Both the position numbers and the translations under genes were made by a program. Source: Bondarzewia mesenterica (taxonomy: Eukaryota; Basidiomycota; Agaricomycetes; Russulales; Bondarzewiaceae). From it: 31,636 nt of DNA. The stretch is taken from NCBI GenBank assembly GCA_004802705.1, contig SGPL01000391.1, positions 1-31,636 of the forward strand, in the 5' to 3' direction. The notes under the pieces are model-generated. The model saw nothing but the letters and a program-made list of their open reading frames with translations, made no database searches and was not told where the DNA came from. Positions 23,220 to 31,636 of the stretch are shown in pieces. How positions within the stretch are numbered: the stretch's first letter is position 1; every line of letters begins with the position of its first letter.

Positions 23220-23728
23220 CCTCTGGTTTCTTTCTTCCGGTATGGTAATCTTATCCCCAGGATGAATACATCGAGCTCATGATTCTTCAGCTCTCTCTTT
23301 CCATTAGCATCCGTGTAGCTCTATAATACATTTATTTTCCGCTCTCCGTCTCCGTTCGCCAATCTAATGTTTCGACCGCCAAATTCCAATTTACGGATGA
23401 CTGGGAGTTGTATTCGCGAGTACCCCTTCCCCCGGACCGCCCACATTTGTAAGCCGTCGTACCCGGCCTTCTTCTCGATACTTCAGCCCATGGATGGGTC
23501 AGGTAGATGTACACCATGCAGAACCTTGCTCACGCTACCTGCCTCGCGCTCTTAGGACTTGGATTTCAGTCAATTCAGAGTGATGGGGAAGGATGGGACT
23601 CGCTGGACGAATATCTGATGACTAAGCCGGTTTTCAGAAGACGTCAGCTGACAGTCTCACTGGACCGTAATTGAGCTGTATCTTTCTAGTACTGATTTTT
23701 AGCAACTTCCACCGCAATCCCCGTACAT
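23220..23728. other. Intergenic: PAM18 3' region and EFM4 promoter
   Basis: 509 bases between two plus-strand genes. An AT-rich stretch near 23322-23338 could contain the PAM18 polyadenylation site. No gene seen. Confidence 0.6.
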
Positions 23729-24694
23729 ATGAGTTCAGAAGAGTTTCAACCTTCAAGACTTGGGACGAAACAGCAGTGAGTCCTGATCAACCCAATATAC
23801 GCGTCCCGTCCAACGCGTTCTGTAATGGTAGCTGGGATGACGTCTACAAACGAGAAGTCTCAAACTTCGCGGATACCGGCGATGAAGGCGAAATATGGTG
23901 AGTAAATCTCTGAAGAACGTCATATTCACCATCTTATCCACTGCTGGAGATTCAGGTTCGGCGAAGACAGTGTAGAGAAAATGGTCGAATGGGCTCTTGA
24001 GCATGTCCCTCCATCATCTCAGCCTTTCGTCCTCGAGATCGGCAGTGGGAACGGAACACTCCTCTTTTCCCTGTTCGAGGCTGGATATGATGCCCAGCGA
24101 ATGGCTGGTATCGATTACAGTCCTGACGCGGTAAAGCTGGCTCAAATGATCGCTGCTACTCGAGGAGGCGAGCAGATCTCTTTGAGCACTTGTGATTTCT
24201 TGACCGAAGTCCCGGCAACGTTGAAGGGGCAGGACAGAGGGTGGGATTTGTTGTTGGATAAGGGGACATACGATGCGATCGCGCTGGGGGACAAAGACGA
24301 CAGTGGGAGATCACCCATGAGCAGGTACCCTACGCGAGCTGCGAGATTGCTAAGACCAGGTGGACTTTTTCTAATTACATGTACGTTCTTCCTCCGTCGT
24401 GATCTTCAATTTTGAATATGGCTGATCGTCTTGCAATCGCAGCCTGCAATTTCACCGAAGAGGAGCTGAAAGCCGACTTTGTCACGCCCGAAACAGACCT
24501 CGTGTACCAGTGCGTATCTTCTCGTCACGACCAGCAAACTTCTGAAAGACAAATATTGTCCTAGTTCGCGAATAAAATTCCCTTCTTTTTCATTCGGAGG
24601 ACAGAGTGGGAACGTGTACTCCAGCATCGCTTTCGAAAAAAAGGGCCTCATCATGACCGTGCTCGACTTCCGACCGATAGACAATGTATCCTAG
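23729..24694 (+). CDS. EFM4: EFM4/See1-like protein-lysine methyltransferase
   Basis: Class I SAM-dependent methyltransferase; the family methylates a lysine of translation elongation factor eEF1A in the cytosol. Exons 23729-23775, 23832-23897, 23956-24380, 24443-24509 and 24565-24694 give 735 nt, 244 residues. Signature N-terminus LGTKQHWDDVYKREV, then GEIWFGED; SAM-binding motif I VLEIGSGNGTLL (about residue 70); GIDYSPDAVKLA; the post-motif LLLDKGTYDAI typical of EFM4; and LRPGGLFLITSCNFTEEEL. The C-terminus IKFPSFSFGGQSGN matches the family's KYPTFSFGG-like block. All introns are 56-62 nt. The stop lies only 26 nt from the stop of the convergent SGD1 gene. Confidence 0.93.
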
Positions 24695-24720
24695 CAAGTG
24701 ATCCCAATGTAGCAACTTTC

Positions 24721-27700
24721 TTACAATGTAGGTATAATGTCCAAGCCCGTCCGCAGCGTCTCCACCGCAACCCCACTCGCCCACTTCGAAAATGCAGTAC
24801 TTCCGTCCTCATCTTGTTTGCGGAACGTCTCCGAGAGGAAGTATACAAGGCCCAATGCGAGTGACTGGATCCTCGTCGCTTTGATGAAGATTTCTTCCAA
24901 AGCACCTCTATTCCGAGTCAACGTCGTATTGGAGTCAATGATTGGGCTTGAAGATTGACTGCTGATGAACAACTGAGCGAAGAACTCTTTAAGAAAGTGT
25001 CGAGATTGTATTTTGAGTGCCATAAAATCAACAGGCTGGCGTATCGCATGAATGTCAGTCATTTATCGAGATCCTATTCCGGGAACATACCTTGAATATG
25101 GCCAGCGTGGTCGAGTCCTTGGCCACCCACCACGCATAGGCTCTGGCAATATTTCTCATCCTTGCCGGTGAGATTTTTTTCACGTCAAACTCGACCGCGT
25201 CATCATCCTTGAGGTTCTTGATTACTTCTGCGCCACCTACACTCGTTTCGCCCAAGTCGCGCAAGAAATCCCAGAGACAGAACTGTAAAGTGATCTTGTA
25301 GGAATGGGAAGTTCGACAAAGATGTTGGCAGACAAGAGTGTAATATGGATTATAAGACTTCTCCTGCATGACATGGGTTATGAGATGAGGCAGCGTTTGA
25401 AGCGAGTGATACGCACGTTGCCAAGGCAGTGCAGAATTACACGGACAATCTCTCTCTGTTGGACCTCAGTGAGATTTAGTTGTGCTAGCCGCTCGCAGGC
25501 ATCAACATAGTCCTACTTAGGATATCAACGATAATTCTAAGCGTGAATAGTGGGTCCAAAAAACTCACATCACTACTCATGATCACAACAAATACATTGC
25601 GCCTGATATCTGTATTCATTCCCTGTTTTCTCGCCAGCTTGAGAAGCGCGTTCTCCGGAACGTTCTCCTGCGAGGTCGCTGCGTCTCGTTTGGCGTTCGC
25701 TTGACGTTCGACCAACGGATCGCCGCCCCATGCAGCGCCCACCAGCCACCATTTTCCCTTGCTCTCAGCAGAATGGAGATCGTCGAGGGATACGCGTAAG
25801 GGGTCATGCGCCATCACTACACACGATCAGAGAAACATGAGTGAGGTTTTATTGTGCGGGAAGCATGAGCATACGATGTCGCTTCTTGCTCAACCCTGCC
25901 AGAAATTTCTTCATGCGCTCGACGGCATCTCCTCCAGCGTGCTGGGTAGCCCCATGCTTCGATTTATTGTTTTTCAGGTTGACCAGGGTCTCGATCATGA
26001 ATTGGGTGCGTGAGCTATGCCGTCAGAATGAGCATACATCGAAACTCGGAAGGTGACGAGGGTACGCTTGCCTAAGTAAGTCTGTATTGGTAGACGTCTT
26101 TTCTTGTACAATCTGAATGATGTCTTTGAGAGCGGTCGGATCATCTTGACGCAGCTGTTGTCCAGAGTCTATCGACTAATCAAAGAAGAGCAACTCTATG
26201 ACATGGTCTGACACCTACTGCGCAAGAGCTTCAGCAATAGTTCAACATTGAACTCGTTCAGCTGATCATTCAGAAGACTGCGAATGACGTCGTAGATAAG
26301 GACGCAGGAAATCACTTGGAAATTATACAGCTCGGATAGAAGAATGATTAGATTCGAGCATTCCTTGCCGCGGGTATCATCTGCTTGAGATGAGCCATCG
26401 GGCGTGATTTCTAGAGTGCTGTGATGGCGTTTGTATAACGAAATCACATTCTGCACAAAGTAAGCCGCTATTGAAATCCAGCGTCAGTAATTTCAGGCTT
26501 TGAAAAGATATTGGATCCTACCGAATTCGATGCCAACAATCTTGTGCAAGCTCGAGACGAACGCCGCGTGGAGAACGACAAAGGAGTCGAGCAGAATGGA
26601 ATGAGACGAGATGCCCTCAATGATGAGACTTGTCAAAGAAGATGTGACATCTTCAAAATATACGTTAGGCTTTTCTGCGGCTTGTATGATTCGCTTCCAT
26701 GCCTTACCGTGCCGCCGATGCTTTCTGTAGGCCTCTTCCACATCGTTCAGAATGTTCGCCAAATTTTGTTCGCTCATGCTAACAGAAGTGAAAGTCAATG
26801 CAATGGATTTTATGGCGCTACATGCAGTATCTCACCGGTTAAGCAATCCCTTCAGTTGCCGTGAAAGCTTGAGAAGGGCTTCTGACTCTTCGCTATCGGC
26901 AGGACGATCCCTGAGATGTGGAGGAACATAACGCGAGCCTGTGACAATCGGCCAGTAATTATCTCATAATGTTGATATTGGACATTGAAAATAGACTTAC
27001 CAGCTGCGGGTGTAGCTTTAACAGCAGCGGGATCGGGGAGCAACGCGGGTGTCTCGCTGCCTTCCGTCTCACTATATTCCGCTGACCTTTCAAAACCATC
27101 CCATCCCTCATTTTCGACATCGTCGAATGATTTCTCCTTGTCGATGTCTTCGTCATCACTTCGCCCACTTACTCCGTCTTCCTCCAGTTCTGAGTCCTGG
27201 GACGAAAAGCTCATCTGCTGAGGCTTGGAGATCATCAGCGCACTTCAAAATATAAAGAAAGGCCTATGCACTTTTCGAGAGGGCGGAGCACCGATGGTAT
27301 CGAGGTCAACCAATAAGTCTTTTGAGGCATAAATATAATCAATTCATTGCGCATGAGACACGGAGCAAGTATACACGAACCGCCCAATCCGTCGTCGTCA
27401 AACTCCTTCCCATACCCTGCTGCCGTCTTCCCACCTTTTTTTTCCTGCCAAATTTGCCTCTAAAAATGCGATATATGCATCCTCATTCCTTTCGGCTTGC
27501 GTGCGGGGTAGGGTAACAGGTTCTGCCCGTTCGGCAAGCTTTTCGAGCGCTGTCCGGGGTTTGACCTTCAGCTTTCCTGCGCTCTCTGCGTATTTGGAGT
27601 CCCTGAGAGGCTTGGACGCGATCTCCTTCCTCTTCACGAGTGCATGAGACTCTGGCGCACCAGAAGGCTTGGAATCCGTCAGCTTGGCCTTCTTTCGTTT

Positions 27701-27982
27701 GGGAGACTCTGGGTGGTCCATTTCTGCCACTCGCTTCGCTCCATGGGTCGCAGAGGTGAAGTACGAAGCTTTTCTTTGCTTCTTGTCAGCACGGTTTTGT
27801 TTTCTGGCTTCCTTTCGAGAAAGCTGTGGTCTGTGAGGCTTCCCAGATCTGGGTCCACGCGAATCGTCTGTAAATAATCAGCACACAATTGTTGAGCAAC
27901 ACATAATCATCGGTTTACCGTTCTTCTCTCCCAATTGTTCTAGCAGGCCTTGAGGGAGACGGATGCCTGTTTGAGGACGCAT
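24721..27982 (-). CDS. SGD1: Nucleolar MIF4G/MA3 protein Sgd1/NOM1, one-base frameshift in N-terminal part
   Basis: Nucleolar protein for small-ribosomal-subunit biogenesis, partner of the Fal1/eIF4A-III-type helicase in the family. Fourteen exons: 27982-27919, 27867-27381, 27318-27272, 27217-27001, 26938-26836, 26778-26708, 26650-26522, 26467-26219, 26168-26072, 26014-25875, 25816-25569, 25512-25417, 25363-25091, 25035-24721. They sum to 2536 nt, one too many. The extra base is in an A8 run (T8 on the plus strand, 27436-27443); without it the frame gives GKKGGKTAAGYGKEFDDDGL, as in the family, and 844 residues; as written it stops at 27398 (177 residues). Domains: basic N-terminus (RKEARKQNRADKKQRK), acidic stretch, RYVPPHLR, MIF4G (about 295-510), MA3 (about 600-710), and conserved SYNPYYTLVCQHLC. 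Intron 9 may use a GC donor. Confidence 0.92.
26015..26071 (-). other. Candidate GC-AG intron of SGD1
   Basis: The frame ..TNTDLL ends at CTTAG|GCAAGC and resumes after GGCATAG|CTCACGC as SSRTQFMIETL. AG|GCAAG pairs well with U1. A nearby GT (GC|GTACCC at 26066) also keeps the frame but is a poor donor, so the GC choice is favoured, not proven. Confidence 0.5.
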
Positions 27983-28652
27983 AACTGCTGTAGAGGATAA
28001 ATTACTGTGCTTTGAGAAAAGGTGTGACTCGTGACAAATGTGACCACGCCTTCATTTGGAGCAGTTTGGAGTAGGACTCGGAGTGGCTGTAAGTACGTCT
28101 ATATCAGCCTGAGGGCTTCAGCTACATATCTCAGATCTTCTATCTTCTATCCAAGGCTCCTCAAAGAGCGGTGATAGTCAAGATGTATGTTATTGCTTGT
28201 AACCACCGGGTGCTTCATTATACCTTTCATGGAGATCAATCCGCAGTGGCACTGCCAAAGGCGCACAGAATCACAGATATCATGATGGTCGGGTCAATCG
28301 AAGTTATGCCTCAAGGCTGAAGTCATCATGAAGGTAGGTCAAGCGCCGAAGGTAAGTCACTGTGTATTGACATGCGATGACCATATCCCGCTCCAACTAC
28401 CAACTTACTATACCCCGGACCATATTGTCTAGACCGCACAAAGGTCTTTATCTATGTTACAGGTATGGGAAGGCAATGCTTGCCCTTAGTCGGAGTACTC
28501 ATTTCCGTCAGAAGGACCTGAACCAAGTATAGAAAGAAGCACCTCAAGTATGGTATCACGGTCGAGCATGTGCATAAAGACGCTCGGAGCAACTGCTTGG
28601 ATCTTTCGCGCTTCGCCTGCCAACCCCTTCCCTCAATCGTCCCAATCACTTT
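27983..28652. other. Divergent intergenic region SGD1 / small uncharacterised gene
   Basis: 670 bases between two starts facing away from each other. No supported gene; short ORFs only. Presumably holds both promoters. Confidence 0.55.
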
Positions 28653-29295
28653 ATGGATTCGCTCTCCACAACAACGGCGGAGGAGGTCAGGACAAAAGAA
28701 GACGTAATGGACGTGGCGACCTTTCTCATGGGCCGTTTCAGACTCCCGCTCGAAATAATCCGCTCAATTTTTGAATTGGCGGAGTATTGGGTCGTCATCT
28801 CTACCAAACGGGCTCACTTCCGTATCATCTACATGGATTCAAATGATACGCCGTACATCTCGACCTCGCCTATCGTAGCCATACAAGCATCTCCTCTACG
28901 GAGGATCATTTTTACGACTGTTTCCCACGACCAGGGTCAGTTGCGCACTGAGTACTGATCCATTGAGAAGGTTGCTGATAGCCGCTTCAGGTCCGAGCAA
29001 TCCTCAAAACGAGGGCCACGAAACCGACGAATCCTCATACACCGGGTTCGAGACAGAGGGCTCCAATACGTCCTCGTGTCCTCGTCGCTTATTCCAAAGA
29101 AACGTTCGCGCCAATCGTGCATACCACACATTCACCAATGTTTGGGATTACCACAGTCCCAGCCCTGAGATTCAGGCCTGGCTGAGAGGAGTCCAATGTT
29201 GGGATGTCATCTCGGTGTTCGCGAAAGCGAAGCACCACGGTTGGGCAAATCATGTCCTGAGCGTGGAGGTTGTAGTGCACATCGCGTACTTCTGA
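28653..29295 (+). CDS. Uncharacterised agaricomycete protein with C-terminal LRxxDxIxVxxxAxxxGW-type domain
   Basis: Two exons, 28653-28935 and 28991-29295 (588 nt, 195 residues), joined in frame across a 55-nt GTCAGT..CAG intron. Residues 30-45 (RLPLEIIRSIFELAEYW) resemble the short F-box-like helix found at the start of many basidiomycete proteins. The rest fits a pattern I associate with uncharacterised Agaricomycetes proteins: SHDQG, an acidic Ser/Thr stretch with YTGFE, a block RNVRANRAYHTFTNVWDY, and a C-terminal WLRGVQCWDVISVFAKAKHHGWANHVLSVEV, where the family usually reads GD.I.V...A.Y.GW.N.V. The Gly of GD is Cys-Trp here. No catalytic motif or signal peptide is visible. Function unknown. 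Confidence 0.65.
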
Positions 29296-29932
29296 AAAGT
29301 TTGAAGCAGATCCGATGATGTCTTGTTACGCTCTGCAATTGCCTCTTACTCGCCACTTGCATCCAAGTCCAGCCCAGTTATGTTGACTCCGTCATGTGCA
29401 GTTCTCGTCCTTTCGTACGTCCTGTTGGGTACTCCGATCATGTATAGTCCCTTGTCGAATCAAGCCTCGCTCCCTGTCTCTATTCCCATCTTCTGACTTC
29501 GTTCCTTTCTTACTACCCGAGCTCATTTTGTACAGTGCATTAGATATGGAAGAAGGTTCGAGTACAACCTGCTTCACATTGCAATGATCCCAGGGCCTCA
29601 TTTGCTTCAAGATCGAATTCGGCACGATATCACAACCGTCCGCGTCAGGCCGTGCACGTCCCAGACGCCCGCAGCGGTGCTATTGGCAGAATCCAGGAAT
29701 CCTGAGCAGCCTCTCCTGCTTCACTTGCCCACTCGATTTTCGGCTCTCTAAATCACTGAACGCTATATGTATATCCTCAGCGACTTTCATCGCACCGGGA
29801 CCGGAAAGACCTGTTCCGATTTCCCATGTGATCTAATGGTTCATCTCTAGTTCATCTCCTACTTATTTTAATACAGTACTAGTCATACAACAGAATAAGA
29901 GACAAGCATCACCCTGGCCCACTCAAGGCAGC
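29296..29932. other. Intergenic between convergent genes
   Basis: 637 bases between the stops of the small uncharacterised gene and the F-box gene. It should hold both 3' regions; AT-rich near 29860-29895. Small opposed ORFs (about 29392-29625) have no family resemblance. Confidence 0.5.
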
Positions 29933-31233
29933 TCAAGCCTTCTTGCGCATGCGCTCGGCAATAACGCGGAACTGACACGAGATGGGGTACATCTGCTTCA
30001 CTGCAGAATCCAAATTCTTACCTGCCTTATTCCGTATGCTTTTCAGTCCACCGTCTGCTCCCGTTTTCACTTTGAAAAGCGTTTTCGGTCTCCTCGCCTC
30101 AAAAATCTTTTGCATGTTGAGACAGATATGCCATATCCACCTTCGCACACGCATACTGGTCGTCCGATGCACATGGCTCAAGTACAGGAGCCAGTCAGCG
30201 TCGTGCACAACGTCCTTGTCATGCGCCAGCTGCAGCCCGGACTTCTTGGCAGCTTCATATTCGCTTTCAAGAGGGACAGCCCACCCGAGGGAGAGAACGA
30301 GTTTGCGGGCATGCGGTTGGAAGGCGGTGAGCGCATGGAGGCGCAAGGTCCGGCAGGTAGACGTGAGGACGAGGTATTCGGGGATGTCGAGGAAAGGTAA
30401 GAGATGATATAGGATGTCGACTGGAAGAGTAGTCAAGATGTCAATAGTTTCTCCAGGCGTGCCGACGGACGTGCGACGCTGTTCGCTGACGGCGATGAAA
30501 AACTTTGGGAAGCTATAATAAAGTAATTGTTATGATTCTGTTGCAAAGAACGTAATTCATGGCAACAATCACATGTCGGGCCTGTTTAGAGTCCACTTCA
30601 GCTCGCTGGATGCGATGCCTTCCCAATCCCAGTTGCTTCCATCACCCGGTAGAGGTTGTTCGGCAAGCCAGAATCGTCTGAGATTCACCTCCTCGCGCTC
30701 GCAGGCGACGTGCTCGTAGTCGATACGATGAAACCGACCAGCCTCTTGGCCAGGTTGCGGAAGACCTAGGACAAATTCGAGCTCACAAAGCCTTGTAACC
30801 GAATCGAGCGTCCAATCTTCGGCCTTCAATGCCTTTCGCAGGAACCCAGCACAAGTGGTGTGGAAGAACATGGCCTGGACAGCTAATGCCATCAGCCGCC
30901 GAAATAGAATTACTCAAAGCTGAAATCACCGTTCCGTCTTCCGTCTCCCAATAAATGACCAACGCTATGGGAGTTGGCGGCTTTGCGCCAAACAGCTTAT
31001 TGTCTGATGTGGAGCGGCGCGAGTCAGTCTCAGTCCCTCCCTCGGCCACAAACAAAGTACTCACCTAGATAGTGAAAGTCTACGACAAGGCCCACGACCT
31101 TGGAGCCCCATGCGACTGCGTTCATGTGGTAATTTAATTGCGTAGGAGTCAGGATGCCCGCCGGCGGCGGATGCGGGTTAACGGATTGCTCCTCGTTGGG
31201 GGTGAAGGGGAGACGGCAGACAGAGCAGGACAT
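29933..31233 (-). CDS. F-box-domain protein with N-terminal CxxC segment
   Basis: Probable substrate receptor of an SCF ubiquitin ligase; target unknown. Exons 31233-31065, 31003-30930, 30874-30573 and 30512-29933 give 1125 nt, 374 residues, with consistent phases. The start MSCSVCRLPF has a CxxC pair. The first 200 residues (YHMNAVAWGSKVVGLVVDFHYL, WETEDGT, RRFWLAEQPLP) form an uncharacterised globular part typical of agaricomycete F-box proteins. The F-box follows at about residues 217-255 (LPVDILYHLLPFLDIPEYL..TCRTLRLHAL), and the basic C-terminus continues to ERMRKKA. Intron 2 could alternatively be a 31-nt GTAATT..TAG gap, but the 55-nt GTGATT..CAG choice has a normal length. The internal position of the F-box, after rather than before the variable domain, is common in basidiomycetes. 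Confidence 0.8.
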
Positions 31234-31636
31234 GATGGTAGCAGAATAAGAGGGGGGAAAGACATCCTTGAGCTTTAAATACTGTATAAGGATCACCGTC
31301 GTCTGTTCTTGTACCTCCAAAACACAATGGCTTCCTTGAATCTAATAGCAACCTGTCTGATTCAAGATTGTGTTGACACTTGCATATGGAATCCGAGACG
31401 GACCAGCTACAAATAAAGGACATGCCGCGCCACATTGATCCGGCATGTCACCAAGACCTCGGACACTACCTACATCTGATCTGTGTAATTTATAATACAT
31501 ATGTTCTTCATACTGGCAGTTCCTGATTATGAGTGCGAGGCCGATATTTTGACGAACAATCAACATGAGACATTTCGTAGCAATGAAGGTACATGGCAGG
31601 TATCAACTACAGAACTTCCCCCTCGCTATCCTCTTC
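31234..31636. other. Upstream region of the F-box gene
   Basis: About 400 bases to the window edge without a supported gene. TTTAAATAC near 31275 is AT-rich and 40-50 nt upstream of the F-box start. The last bases may belong to a neighbouring gene outside the window. Confidence 0.4.

Noticed and set aside
29558..29572. tRNA B-box-like GGTTCGAGTAC
   Set aside because: No matching A-box or cloverleaf could be built around it.
29392..29625. Opposed small ORFs between the convergent genes
   Set aside because: The minus-strand one is Lys/Asp/Arg-rich and could look protein-like, but has no recognisable domain and probably lies in 3' untranslated sequence.
30898..30930. 31-nt intron in the F-box gene
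   Set aside because: Shorter than any other intron here; a 55-nt alternative with the same flanking frame exists.
1..31636. CRISPR arrays, prokaryotic operons, transposase or reverse-transcriptase ORFs
   Set aside because: None seen; the window is intron-rich nuclear fungal DNA.

Overview
The window is nuclear DNA from a filamentous basidiomycete, most likely an agaricomycete. Genes are dense, on both strands, and broken by many short introns (about 50-77 nt) with GTRNGT-like donors and YAG acceptors. The proteins have fungal orthologues, and several (the Caf120/Skg3-like PH protein, the exonuclease-like/Upf1-like helicase, the small C-terminal 'GD..GW.N' protein and the F-box protein) look like the Agaricomycetes versions. 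I rebuilt 11 protein-coding genes by joining frames at splice sites. I checked that exon lengths sum in frame; two genes fail by exactly one base.

Layout. 1-3940 (-): RAD2/XPG nucleotide-excision-repair endonuclease, 3' end outside the window. 4478-10093 (-): very long double-PH Caf120/Skg3-like protein with a one-base frameshift near its 3' end and an unusually long first intron holding an inverted repeat. 10444-11442 (-): COX11. 12295-13327 (+): SPF31/DNAJC8-like J-protein. 13471-15177 (-): RMI1. 15498-18010 (+): carnitine acetyltransferase. 18150-20944 (-): SF1 Upf1-like helicase with an apparently dead DEDD-exonuclease-like N-terminus. 20945-22844: about 1.9 kb without a recognisable gene. 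22845-23219 (+): PAM18/TIM14. 23729-24694 (+): EFM4-like eEF1A lysine methyltransferase. 24721-27982 (-): SGD1/NOM1, also carrying a one-base frameshift. 28653-29295 (+): small uncharacterised agaricomycete protein. 29933-31233 (-): F-box protein.

The genes do not form one pathway. Loose themes are genome maintenance (RAD2, RMI1, perhaps the helicase), mitochondria (COX11, PAM18, carnitine acetyltransferase) and ribosome/translation (SGD1, EFM4, the CCR4-NOT-linked PH protein). Gene pairs are often divergent with short shared promoters, or tail-to-tail with overlapping 3' ends (26 nt between the EFM4 and SGD1 stops).

Sequence quality matters. A patch from 12450 to 14400 holds dozens of scattered N, and the two frameshifts may be assembly errors. 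I saw no transposon ORFs, CRISPR arrays, rRNA or convincing tRNA, and no clear new multi-gene system. The most interesting items are the exonuclease-like/helicase fusion, the GC-AG introns, the inverted repeat in a 557-nt intron, and the two frameshifts. Everything here is read by eye; no database search was run.
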